Origin: Dyadobacter sp. CY345
GTDB lineage: Bacteria > Bacteroidota > Bacteroidia > Cytophagales > Spirosomataceae
Direction: 5' to 3'
Assembly: GCF_021502725.1 (NCBI RefSeq)
Contig: NZ_JAKFFS010000008.1
Location: 1 to 64,000, forward strand
DNA: 64,000 nucleotides
In this document: in pieces, positions 55,541-64,000 of the stretch
Layout of the letters: every line of letters begins with the position of its first letter
How positions within the stretch are numbered: position 1 is the first letter of the stretch
Translations under genes and position numbers: made by a program
Notes under the pieces: generated by a model
Told to the model about the DNA's origin: nothing
Seen by the model: only the letters and a program-made list of their open reading frames with translations
The model's database searches: none

Positions 55541-58276
55541 TTATGATTTTTTATATTCCATCGGGGTTTGATTATATTTTCCTTTGAAAGCAGTTGAGAA
55601 ATAAGTTGGGGAGGAGAAACCAACCTTGTAAGCTACGTCCGCGACAGTCATATCGTCACGACGAAGTAGAAATTTTGCCTTGTTGAGCCGAACCTGCTGC
55701 AGGTATTCGTTAACACTCATATTCAGAAGCGCTTTTACCTTTCGGTAAAGCTGTACGCGGGACATTCCAAGATCTTTGCCAATGTCCTCCACGCTAAGTT
55801 CTGAGTTGTCATAATGCTCTTCTACGTAAGCAGTAAATTGTGTAATAAATTTCTTGTCGAGTTTGTTCGGATTGGCCGCTGATGAGGTTTCAATGGGTAA
55901 TTCGGTGGTGTAATGCTCACGAAGTAATGCTCTGTTTCTGAGCAGCGTTTTAATCATCTCCTGTACATACAACAAGTTGAATGGCTTGGTAATGTAAGCG
56001 TCCACACCAGTCTGAATACCTTCTATTTGTTGTTCGGTGTTGGTGCGGGCTGTGAGTAAAATGACCGGAATGTGGGAAGTTCTGAAATCTGATTTTAATA
56101 TTGAAGTTACACTTAGCCCGTCTTTCTTAGGTAACATCACATCACATACAATCAAATCCGGGATGTGTTCAAAGGCGAGTCGCAACCCTTCTTCGCCGTC
56201 GTTTGCAACGAATATCTGATAGCCCGTCTGCAATTTTTGTTCAAGAAGCCTTACCAGATCAAAATTGTCTTCAATGATCAAAACAGACTGTTCTTTTGCT
56301 ACGTCACCAGCAGCCGGAATATTTGCTGGTAAACTTTCCTCATTCAGTTCAAAATTTTGAACCATAGAAAAATCTTCAACCTGTTCATTTCTCAATTCAT
56401 CTGGTTGAAAATGTTTGTTGCCAAGTGGCAATTCAATCGTAAATGCAGTTTCCTTGTTTGGTTTACTGCGTACAGAAATAGTCCCTTGATGGAGGGATAT
56501 CAGCTCTTTGGAAAGTGCCAAACCCAGGCCGGTTCCCAGTGCCTTGGCATTGCTTTTGGCCTGATAGAACACCTCAAAAACCTGCGCGATTTCTGATTCC
56601 GTCAGTCCGATGCCGTTATCTTCTACTGTAATTTGTACCTTATCAGGTGAGAAATTTTTGATATAGAGATAAACCCGTCCTTTATCAGGCGTGAATTTGA
56701 AGGCATTTGAAAGCAAATTGAAAATAACTTTGTCTAACATTGTGGCATCAAACCAGACCAATATTTCTGCTTCGGAAGTGATCAGTTGAAAATCAATTTT
56801 GTGTTTTGAAGCGATTCGTTCAAATGCTACCATGATATCCTTCACAAATGCCACCAAATTGTGTTCGCTCGCACGTACCTGCATTCGGTGACTCCCTAGT
56901 TTTCTGAAATCCATCAGCTGAGTTACAAGGCGTAGCAGTCGCAATGTGTTCTTTCTGATCAGAGAAAGTTCCTGTTTTATAAGCGGGTCACGAATTTTTT
57001 CACTGTCCAGAATATCCTCAACCGGTGCGAGAATCAGCGTGAGCGGAGTGCGGAATTCGTGAGAAATGTTTGTGAAAAATTTAAGTTTAGCCTCATTTTC
57101 AACCTCAGCACTTTGCGCAAGTTGTTCAATCTGATTTTTCTGGTCTAATATTTCATGGTTTTGAACGCCTAGCCGCCTGTTTATTTTCCGGTTTTCACGC
57201 AGTGAGTAAAAGGACAAAGCTCCGAAAATCAGCGCGAGCGCCAATGTGGCCGAAACGGCGTAAATGATAGTACTTTGATTTTCGGAAATAGCGCGTTGCT
57301 CCTCGATCTTCTCCTGGCGCCTTTCTATATCCTGTTCCTGAGCAACCAGTTTTTCTCCCTGTAATTTCATGATCCGCACATTTGTCGAATCGATCATGGT
57401 AATTTGAAGCCGGTTATCTCTTTTGAAAGGTTGTTTTTGCAGAATTGAAATGGCCGTACGAATGGCTTCTTCACCGCCTGTAGGATAAAGAATAGTTGCA
57501 TTTAAAATGTCCTTATCTACAAGATCAATGCCGCCATTCGGCCCGATCAGCCCGTCAACGCCAATTAGCCGGATCTTTTTTTCAACGCCTAAATTCTTAC
57601 AAACTTTAAATGCAGTCAGCGCACGACGATCATTCTGACAAAAAATAACATCAATGTCTGTATGTGTTTTCAGCAATTTAGTCAGCGGAGCTTCCAGAGA
57701 ATATTTGTCCCAATCGCCATCAAGTTTTGCAGTCAATTCAATGCCAGGAAAGCGGTTGATCGCTTCCATAAAACCTTTGTGGCGATCTATGTCTGCGGAT
57801 GAGCCTGGCTTTTCGCTAATCTCAATCACCTTTCCGGTTCCTTTCAGTAGCGTATTTGTATAAGTGCCTGCAATTTGTCCAACCTCCAAATTGTCTGCGC
57901 CAACATAGGCAGTATATTGATCAGAATTTGTACGGCGATCCAGAATAATTACTGGAATTCCGTTTTGATATGCTTTCTCAACAACGGGCGAGATAGGTTT
58001 GGCTTCATTAGGAGATACTATAAGCAGGTCAATGTTTTGTTTGAGCAATTCTTCAATCTGAGTGATTTGTTTTTGGCTCTGGCCGCCCGCATCCTTCATA
58101 ATAAAGTTAATCTCCGGATTGAATGACAGCTCGCGGTACATGCTCTCCTGCATAGTTTTACGCCAGTTGTCACTGGCCGTGCACTGCGAAAAGCCAATTG
58201 TATACTGTTTTGATTCTTTTTTGGAACAGGCAGTTACAATAAGAGAAACCAGAACAATAAGTTTAAAATATTTCAT
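55541..58276 (-). CDS. Fructan PUL hybrid two-component sensor-regulator with periplasmic sugar-binding domain
   Basis: 911 residues. A lipoprotein-like signal (LIVLVSLIVTACSKK) leads into a LacI/ribose-binding-type periplasmic domain (about 25-310: TIGFSQCTASDNWRKTM, IPVIILDRRTNSDQYTAYVG, DVIFCQNDRRALTAFKVC). One membrane helix (about 337-357) follows, then HisKA with FFTNISHEFRTPL (about 402), HATPase (NLLSNAFKFTPDKG), a receiver with Asp near 709 (LIVCDVMLPKKDG) and an AraC domain (last 90 residues). The layout equals that of BT1754, the fructose-sensing regulator of Bacteroides thetaiotaomicron. It lies upstream of the operon it should activate, in the same direction. Confidence 0.95.
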   Translation of the reverse strand: MKYFKLIVLVSLIVTACSKKESKQYTIGFSQCTASDNWRKTMQESMYRELSFNPEINFIMKDAGGQSQKQITQIEELLKQNIDLLIVSPNEAKPISPVVEKAYQNGIPVIILDRRTNSDQYTAYVGADNLEVGQIAGTYTNTLLKGTGKVIEISEKPGSSADIDRHKGFMEAINRFPGIELTAKLDGDWDKYSLEAPLTKLLKTHTDIDVIFCQNDRRALTAFKVCKNLGVEKKIRLIGVDGLIGPNGGIDLVDKDILNATILYPTGGEEAIRTAISILQKQPFKRDNRLQITMIDSTNVRIMKLQGEKLVAQEQDIERRQEKIEEQRAISENQSTIIYAVSATLALALIFGALSFYSLRENRKINRRLGVQNHEILDQKNQIEQLAQSAEVENEAKLKFFTNISHEFRTPLTLILAPVEDILDSEKIRDPLIKQELSLIRKNTLRLLRLVTQLMDFRKLGSHRMQVRASEHNLVAFVKDIMVAFERIASKHKIDFQLITSEAEILVWFDATMLDKVIFNLLSNAFKFTPDKGRVYLYIKNFSPDKVQITVEDNGIGLTESEIAQVFEVFYQAKSNAKALGTGLGLALSKELISLHQGTISVRSKPNKETAFTIELPLGNKHFQPDELRNEQVEDFSMVQNFELNEESLPANIPAAGDVAKEQSVLIIEDNFDLVRLLEQKLQTGYQIFVANDGEEGLRLAFEHIPDLIVCDVMLPKKDGLSVTSILKSDFRTSHIPVILLTARTNTEQQIEGIQTGVDAYITKPFNLLYVQEMIKTLLRNRALLREHYTTELPIETSSAANPNKLDKKFITQFTAYVEEHYDNSELSVEDIGKDLGMSRVQLYRKVKALLNMSVNEYLQQVRLNKAKFLLRRDDMTVADVAYKVGFSSPTYFSTAFKGKYNQTPMEYKKS

Positions 58277-58310
58277 TATTTTTTTGCATTCAATTCAGCA
58301 GTTTGCTGTA

Positions 58311-58341
58311 TAAATGTATTACAAATGAAGTTTGAATCAAA
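58311..58341 (-). promoter_or_regulatory. Promoter of the fructan sensor gene
   Basis: On the minus strand TTTG (58338-58341), 19 bases and TACATTTA (58311-58318) fit the Bacteroidota promoter consensus except for the last base. The start codon is 34 bases downstream. Confidence 0.45.
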
Positions 58342-58832
58342 TTGTCACAGCTTATGAAGTGTATGTAATTTTATGAAGGATTGCCCTATCGTTCCTGTTA
58401 ATAAGTACCTTATAAGCCTGAATTTCCATATTATAAAAAAACATCCCTTGGTTTTCCATGGGTGAAAAATTCTTGGTCCTTCTCACCACAGCTGTGCATA
58501 TCGCAAATTATTTTTCTATTTGAGATCGGAGTCATTCAGCAAACCAAATTAAAGGCTCAGGAGCTTTAGTAAAGTTTGATAGAAAATTCATTATTTGTAT
58601 TAGGTTTGTTGAATAGCTGGCATATTCTGAATTTGTTTAAGAGTTCGTAGCCTTCTAGTTTCCAAATCGTTTGGAACAATAATTTAAACAAATACAATTG
58701 CTTAACTAACAGGTTGGTAGGATACCTAGAGCTACTATATTGTAAAAAGACCATTTGCTATTATGTCTGCCATGTAAAATTTATTATGGCGCCAGTTTCT
58801 TGTTTAATTCCAGCCTTCATTAAAGAGACTTT
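58342..58832. other. Intergenic stretch between the two sensor genes, nothing recognised
   Basis: Roughly 490 A+T-rich bases. A 62-codon minus-strand frame (58566-58754) has no recognisable motif. No clear promoter for the plus-strand kinase gene was identified. Confidence 0.35.
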
Positions 58833-61800
58833 ATGGGAAACCCCGCCAACAGTGATTTAGACAAGCTTTTTCAAGGACCTGGGGAAATGCGCGCCATTTG
58901 CCGGGCATTTAATTGGTCACAAACCGTTTTAGGAGCCAGCAGGCAGTGGCCTCAATTTCTTCGTTCATCCGTTCAATTGATTTTGGCTACTCCTTTTCCT
59001 ACTGTAATTCTATGGGGAAAAGAACTTGCTCAAATTTATAATGACGGCTACCGGGATCTAATGGGTGATAAGCATCCATCAGGGCTTGGTCTGCCCACAC
59101 AGGAGTGCTGGCCTGAGGTATGGCACATCAATGAGCCCATTTACAGGCGGGTTTGGCAGGGCGAGTCTTTTCGTTTCGATGACGCACTCTACCCCATTAA
59201 CCGTTTAGGTTACTTGCAAGATGCGCGGTTTACCTTAGCTTATAGCCCGGTGTTTATAGATTCAGGTGAAGTTGGCGGCATATTGGTAACAGTACTTGAA
59301 ACAACTCGCCAGGTGCAAGAAAAAAAGGATGTTAAGCAAGCATTAAACAATAGTGAGCAGCGGTTTGGCCACTTAGTTACAGCTACTTCCGAGATCGTTT
59401 ACACAATGAGCCCCGACTGCCAGCAAATGTTTCAGTTGGTAGAAAAGGATTATCTGACAAGCGCAGCTTCGCCCAAGGGCAATTGGCTGGAAGAATACAT
59501 TCCGCATACAGAGCGCGACCGCGTCCAGGAACTCATTCGAAAGGCCATTGAAGGAAAGGCGCCATTCGAAGCGGAACACCAGGTTTATCGCCGGGACGGC
59601 TCTGTTGGTTGGGTTTTTTCCCGTGCTATCCCGATTTTGAATGAAGCAGGCGACATCCAGCAATGGTTAGGGGCAGCAAGTGATGTTACCAAACAAAGGC
59701 AGGCAGACCAACGTTACCGTATGTTATTCGAGTCCATTGATGAAGGTTTTTGTTTATTAGAGCGCGTAAACAGTCAGCAGGTCGATTTTCGGTACCTGGA
59801 AGCAAATCAGGCATTTTCGCAGCATACAGGCGTTGGAGCAGTAACAGGTAAAACGATCAGGGAAGCATTCCCCGAAGCTCCGGAGGAAGCTTTCGCCCTG
59901 TACGAGAAGGTCTGGCAAACTGGTCAGTCTGTACGTGCCGTCATTGAAGTAAACGGTATCGACAGGGTTATTGAGCTTTTTGCATTTCTTGTTGAGCAGG
60001 GCGCAAATAGGCAGTTAGCTGTCATCTTTAAAGATATCACCCAAGATAGGCTTGATCAAACTCGTCAAGCCCTTTTGGCTGATGTAAGCCAGGAGCTGGC
60101 CAGTTTAGATAACGTTGACCAAACAATGGAAAGGCTTGGTGGTAAAATCGTTAACCATTTCAAAACGTCAAGAGTTGCCTTTAGTCAGGTAGGAAAACAG
60201 GGTGTAACCGTGGAATATGATTGGCACCAACCAAACTTATTAAGTATCCAGGGTTCATACCCGATTGAGCGTTTTTTAACAAAAGATTTCCAGCAGATAT
60301 GTGGCACCGGTAAGACGCAGGTTATCCACGATGTTGCGATCGATACCGGCGTCATCCCGCAATTTGCGGAAGCGATGAACTGCGCATCATTTGTAAACAT
60401 TCCATTGCCCCGGCACGGACAATGTCACTTTTGTATGACTGTGATGGATAAAGAGCCCCGTCACTGGCGTGAGGATGAAATTAGTTTAATGCGTGACCTT
60501 GCAGAACGCATTTGGGCACGCCTTGAAAGTCTGCAGGATGAAAAAGCCTTGCGACAGGCGGAAAAGCGTCTCAGGCTTGCCACGGAAGCTGCCGACATGG
60601 CGACCTGGGAGTGGCAATTGGATACCAACCAGATATTCTGGAACCAGGAGCATTTCAGGATATTTGGTCTCGAACCTCAAAACAAGCCAGTCAAACCTGA
60701 GCTTTTCTTTGAGCATGTGCATCCGGATGACCGTGAACGCGTAGGTGCCCAGCTGCAACAGGCCCTGGATCGCGATGAGTTGTTTGATTCGGAGTTTTGT
60801 GCTGTTCTTCAAGACGGTTCAAACCGCTGGATGAGTGGCTACGGCCGTGTGATGGAGAAAGTGAATGACCAGCCTGTCATTATGAGTGGGGTTATGTTTG
60901 ACGTTACGGAGCGTCGCCAGGCTGAGCAAGCTCTTAACGAGTCCGAAGAGCGCTTTCGTGCTTTTGTGACCTCGACCTCGGATGCTGTCTACCAGATGAG
61001 CCCCGATTGGCAGCATATGCACCAGCTAGTAGGAAAGTCTTTCCTTTTTGATAAAGCAACAAAGAATTCCAGCTGGTTGCAGCAGTATATTCCATTAGAA
61101 GATCAGCCATTCGTACAGAAAGCGATCGATAAAGCAGTTGCCGCTCAGGTGCCTTTTGAGTTAGAGCACCGTATCATATTGGCAACAGGAGACATAGGGT
61201 GGACATTTTCCCGGGCAATCCCGAAGTTTGACAAACAGGGTGAAATCGTCGGATGGTTTGGAACTGCCAGTGATATAACGGAAATCAAACACTCTCAGCA
61301 GGCGCAACGAGAATCTGAACTGCAATACCAAATCTTGTTTGATTCGATCGACGAAGGTTTTTGTGTTATAGAAGTCCTCTTTGACCAGCATGAGAAGGCG
61401 ATCGATTACCTTGTTTTGCAAGCTAACCCGGCACTTATCCGGCAGACCGGCCTCATTGATGTGGTCGGGAAAACGATGCGTGAGCTGGCCCCAGCCCACG
61501 AAGAGTTCTGGTATGAAACCTACGGACGTATTGCCAAAACAGGCGAACCGGCCCGTTTTGAGCATGAGGCGACTGCATTGGGGCACTTCTACGATGTTTA
61601 CGCTTTTCCTATTGGCCCGCCTGGTCAAAACCGGGTTGCCGTTTTGTTCAATGACATCTTGGACAGAATGATCGCCCGGCAAACTCTGGAAGCAAGTCAG
61701 ACGCGTCTTTCTGCTATATTCCAAAGCTTGCCAGTAGCGGTCGGAGAATTTGACCATGATGGGAGGGTTGTTATTGCTAATCAGGTGATGAATCGCTATA

Positions 61801-63197
61801 TGCCTACCGGACTTATGCCCTCTATGGATGAAAGCCGTTATGATCGCTGGCTTGCGTATAATGCTGATGGCAGCCGGCTGCATAGGAGCCATTACCCCGG
61901 TGCCCGTGCACTGCGAGGAGAACGGGTTTTACCACCCGTCGAAATGCAGTATACCATGGACGATGGAAATACGATATGGACCCATGTAGCAGCAGTGCCT
62001 CTTATCAATAGCGAGGGAAAGGTTACCGGGCAGGTAACAATCGTTACGGATATTGACCAACTCAAATCAGCTGAATATGCCCTTCAACAGGCGGACCGGC
62101 GTAAAGATGAATTCCTGGCCATGTTGGCCCATGAGTTAAGAAACCCTATGTCTACCATACGAAATGGTTTGTCGGTACTATCGTTAACCAGGTCAGAATC
62201 TGATTCTGTTATGGAGCAAACCCTGACACTGATGGAGCGGCAGGTAGATCATCTGGTGCGACTAGTGGATGATTTGCTTGATGTAAGCCGTATTACCCAA
62301 AACAAGATAGTACTTAAAAAGGAGCATATTGAATTAGGGGGAAAACTATCGGAAGCGGTCATGGCAATTGGCAGCCAGTATGCGGCGGCTGGGAAACAAC
62401 TGCACCTAACAGCTATGACGGATCGTATATACGTCACAGGTGACACTACACGGTTAAGCCAGGTGATCACCAATCTTTTAACAAATGGCCTTCGCTACAC
62501 GGGTGATAATGGCCAGGTTTGGGTAAGTTTGAACCGACAAGACGGCCATGCACTGATCCGCGTTGCCGACAACGGAATAGGACTTACGACTGAGCAACTG
62601 AGCTCGATTTTTGATCTTTTTGTGCAAGCTGATAATTCACTGGCGCGCGCGCAAGGAGGGCTGGGCATCGGACTTACACTGGTACAGCGTCTGGTCAAAA
62701 TGCATGGCGGATATGTAGAGGCTCGCAGCAATGGATTAGGCCAGGGAAGCGAGTTTTTGGTCTACCTCCCAATAGCAGATAAACCATCAATTACAAAAGC
62801 TATAACTGGCATGAGCGTTGGTCAGCAACTTCGCGACCAGTACATTTTGGTCATTGACGATAACGTCGATGCAACGATACTGGTTACCTTACTTTTGCAA
62901 TTAAAAGGATTTAAAGTGGAAAGTCGCAAAAGTGGTTTAGAAGGGATTGAAGCAGCCGAAACAACCAAGCCTGCGGTAATCTTGTGTGACATAGGCATGC
63001 CTGGGATGAATGGCTATCAAACAGCAAAAATGATTAGGCAGCGGTCCTGGGGCAAAACTATTCCAATGATTGCCCTGACAGGTTATGGTCAGGAGGAAGA
63101 CAGGCAGTTAGCCCTGGACGCCGGCTTTGATAGTCATCTTGTTAAGCCAGTTGACGTCAAAGAGCTGATCCGGATGATTGATGAACTAACGAAATAA
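58833..63197 (+). CDS. Multi-PAS/GAF hybrid histidine kinase with C-terminal receiver
   Basis: 1454 residues with no membrane helix, so probably cytoplasmic. Domains: an N-terminal PAS-like module (PFPTVILWGKELAQIYNDGY), PAS (about 180-290), PAS (about 295-410), GAF (about 415-580), PAS_3 (about 585-700), PAS (about 705-815), PAS (about 820-945), PAS (about 950-1080), HisKA with FLAMLAHELRNP (His near 1099), HATPase (NLLTNGLRYTGDNG) and a receiver with Asp near 1385 (ILCDIGMPGMNG). No DNA-binding output, so the phosphate probably passes to other proteins. Redox or light are common PAS cues, but no cofactor residue can be named. The PAS-PAS pair is duplicated. Confidence 0.9.
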   Translation: MGNPANSDLDKLFQGPGEMRAICRAFNWSQTVLGASRQWPQFLRSSVQLILATPFPTVILWGKELAQIYNDGYRDLMGDKHPSGLGLPTQECWPEVWHINEPIYRRVWQGESFRFDDALYPINRLGYLQDARFTLAYSPVFIDSGEVGGILVTVLETTRQVQEKKDVKQALNNSEQRFGHLVTATSEIVYTMSPDCQQMFQLVEKDYLTSAASPKGNWLEEYIPHTERDRVQELIRKAIEGKAPFEAEHQVYRRDGSVGWVFSRAIPILNEAGDIQQWLGAASDVTKQRQADQRYRMLFESIDEGFCLLERVNSQQVDFRYLEANQAFSQHTGVGAVTGKTIREAFPEAPEEAFALYEKVWQTGQSVRAVIEVNGIDRVIELFAFLVEQGANRQLAVIFKDITQDRLDQTRQALLADVSQELASLDNVDQTMERLGGKIVNHFKTSRVAFSQVGKQGVTVEYDWHQPNLLSIQGSYPIERFLTKDFQQICGTGKTQVIHDVAIDTGVIPQFAEAMNCASFVNIPLPRHGQCHFCMTVMDKEPRHWREDEISLMRDLAERIWARLESLQDEKALRQAEKRLRLATEAADMATWEWQLDTNQIFWNQEHFRIFGLEPQNKPVKPELFFEHVHPDDRERVGAQLQQALDRDELFDSEFCAVLQDGSNRWMSGYGRVMEKVNDQPVIMSGVMFDVTERRQAEQALNESEERFRAFVTSTSDAVYQMSPDWQHMHQLVGKSFLFDKATKNSSWLQQYIPLEDQPFVQKAIDKAVAAQVPFELEHRIILATGDIGWTFSRAIPKFDKQGEIVGWFGTASDITEIKHSQQAQRESELQYQILFDSIDEGFCVIEVLFDQHEKAIDYLVLQANPALIRQTGLIDVVGKTMRELAPAHEEFWYETYGRIAKTGEPARFEHEATALGHFYDVYAFPIGPPGQNRVAVLFNDILDRMIARQTLEASQTRLSAIFQSLPVAVGEFDHDGRVVIANQVMNRYMPTGLMPSMDESRYDRWLAYNADGSRLHRSHYPGARALRGERVLPPVEMQYTMDDGNTIWTHVAAVPLINSEGKVTGQVTIVTDIDQLKSAEYALQQADRRKDEFLAMLAHELRNPMSTIRNGLSVLSLTRSESDSVMEQTLTLMERQVDHLVRLVDDLLDVSRITQNKIVLKKEHIELGGKLSEAVMAIGSQYAAAGKQLHLTAMTDRIYVTGDTTRLSQVITNLLTNGLRYTGDNGQVWVSLNRQDGHALIRVADNGIGLTTEQLSSIFDLFVQADNSLARAQGGLGIGLTLVQRLVKMHGGYVEARSNGLGQGSEFLVYLPIADKPSITKAITGMSVGQQLRDQYILVIDDNVDATILVTLLLQLKGFKVESRKSGLEGIEAAETTKPAVILCDIGMPGMNGYQTAKMIRQRSWGKTIPMIALTGYGQEEDRQLALDAGFDSHLVKPVDVKELIRMIDELTK

Positions 63198-63319
63198 TCC
63201 CGTTTGCCTGGCATCATGCTGCATAATTTCAACGATAATGCAAATAGATATACTGATGACGGAAATTTTGAAATTACTTCCTTTACGATGGAGCATGCCA
63301 CAGAAGTGTCTGTCATTAG

Positions 63320-63607
63320 CAAAAACAACTGATACCCTTCCAAATTATTGACCGGTTTAATAAAGATTACACATTACAAAAACTTAGTGACCAGATCGGG
63401 CAAAATGAAATAGGTCTGACGCTGTTTAGAGAAATCTTGTTCCGTGTTGATAAAGATAAGTATGGATTCAGATATATCATACAGAAGTCTAAGGCAATCT
63501 ACAAGAGTTGCCTTAACCCCAACACAAGAGTTCCGCCGAGACGAAGTGGTTACGCTTTTATTACCTCTTTTTCTGGCACCGTTACACGATGGCCTTTGGC
63601 CGGCTGA
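63320..63607 (+). pseudogene. Possible remnant of an AraC-type helix-turn-helix
   Basis: An open frame without a start codon, following a TAG at 63317, reads QIIDRFNKDYTLQKLSDQIG then LTLFREILFRVDKDKYGF and SKAIYKSCLNPNTRV. 'YTLQxLSxQIGxNexxLtxxFReif ... kA..l' resembles the first helix-turn-helix of AraC regulators, but conservation is weak and the frame overlaps the end of the DedA gene. Low confidence. Confidence 0.25.
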
Positions 63608-64000
63608 AAGATCTTAACTTTCCTTTTAGCAACTGCCATATTATAGGCAATACTGATAATGCAACGATACCTAATACTACTTTTTCGAAATTATCCCTGA
63701 CTAGTGGAATGTTACCCAAAAAGTAACCCGCAAAAGTCAAACTCACAACCCAAAGAATTGCCCCGATGATATTAAACTTAAAAAAGACGCTGTAATTCAT
63801 TGCCGCAATGCCGCCGACGAAGGGTGCCAACGTCCTGACAATAGGAACAAACCTGGCTATTACAATTGTAGACGCGCCATATTTATCGTAGAACCCTTGG
63901 GTATGGGCAAGATGTTCTGGTTTGATCATACTTTTTCCGAAGAGACGGATTTGCTGAATTTTACCTCCAAAACGGCGTCCGATCAGGTAATTGCAGCTAT
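63582..64000 (-). CDS. DedA-family membrane protein, 5' end beyond the window
   Basis: The visible 139 codons are the C-terminal two thirds of a DedA (SNARE-associated, PF09335) protein; the open frame continues to base 64000, so the start lies outside. Family text: NYLIGRRFGGKI, then HLAHTQGFYDKYGASTIVIARFVPIVRTLAPFVGGIAAMNY (seen as FVPIVRTLAPFVGG) and FFKFNIIGAILWVVSLTFAGYFLG, with membrane helices at the end. The conserved RF(V/I)P..R and G.....F segments match. DedA proteins flip polyprenyl phosphate or phospholipids and support membrane homeostasis; the exact role cannot be told. Confidence 0.88.
   Translation of the reverse strand, partial: SCNYLIGRRFGGKIQQIRLFGKSMIKPEHLAHTQGFYDKYGASTIVIARFVPIVRTLAPFVGGIAAMNYSVFFKFNIIGAILWVVSLTFAGYFLGNIPLVRDNFEKVVLGIVALSVLPIIWQLLKGKLRSFSRPKAIV

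Noticed and set aside
58436..58470. A CCTTGG...CCATGG partial hairpin.
   Set aside because: Arms pair only with a bulge and no T-tract follows; likely chance.
61161..61892. A 243-codon minus-strand frame inside the multi-PAS kinase.
   Set aside because: Antisense shadow of a clear PAS coding region; no motif of its own.

Overview
The window looks like chromosomal DNA of a Bacteroidota bacterium, most plausibly Cytophagales/Spirosomaceae (Dyadobacter-like). Support comes from two SusC/SusD polysaccharide utilisation loci (PULs), each tied to a giant hybrid two-component sensor ending in an AraC domain, from SusD-type lipoproteins, from promoters of the TTG-N19-TAnnTTTG type, and from A-rich rather than Shine-Dalgarno leaders. 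The genus is an inference from overall protein resemblance. I saw no rRNA, tRNA or CRISPR array.

Layout. 1-1310 is mostly decayed DNA with an esterase remnant. 1311-7066 is a plus-strand cluster for small-molecule redox and stress: an AraC regulator, an NAD(P)-binding SDR, a zinc alcohol dehydrogenase, two NTF2-fold proteins, an Old Yellow Enzyme and a TSUP exporter, with two strong hairpin terminators inside it. 7301-10703 is an A+T-rich minus-strand accessory block: a SEC-C protein, a zinc-ribbon/DUF4145 protein and a DUF1016 (YhcG-type) PD-(D/E)xK nuclease whose frame is split inside the catalytic core. 10952-25505 is PUL 1: GH115 alpha-glucuronidase, a GH5-like secreted hydrolase, SusD, SusC and a divergent sensor, probably for a glucuronic-acid-substituted plant polysaccharide. 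25506-27320 is a gene graveyard with an SDR fragment, a decayed choice-of-anchor-type secreted protein and the N-terminus of a tyrosine recombinase. 27365-29311 holds a second alcohol dehydrogenase plus AraC pair, resembling the first.

29768-34064 carries a small lipoprotein, a serine beta-lactamase-fold hydrolase, an amidase and a Crp-family regulator. 34949-38986 is an iron/siderophore uptake unit (small CNGHC protein, TonB-dependent receptor, PepSY membrane protein). 39160-45249 is a MarR-TolC-HlyD-RND efflux operon with two matching operator-like sites. 45766-46324 is an internally deleted IS481-type element. 46504-58276 is PUL 2, a fructan locus: the sensor has a periplasmic sugar-binding domain and is followed by an MFS sugar porter, fructokinase, SusC, SusD and GH32 in one direction. 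58833-63197 encodes a 1454-residue multi-PAS hybrid kinase, and a DedA-family gene runs off the right edge.

How the genes work together. In each PUL the hybrid sensor detects a released sugar and its AraC domain activates the operon; SusCD imports oligosaccharides, the glycosidases cut them, and in PUL 2 the porter and kinase feed fructose into glycolysis. Repeated TTTGATAC words upstream of the PUL 2 operon are candidate binding sites of that sensor. The most distinctive signals are the paired MarR operators, the in-frame slippery heptamer at the split nuclease, the SEC-C/DUF4145/DUF1016 block and the structured spacers after susD in both PULs.
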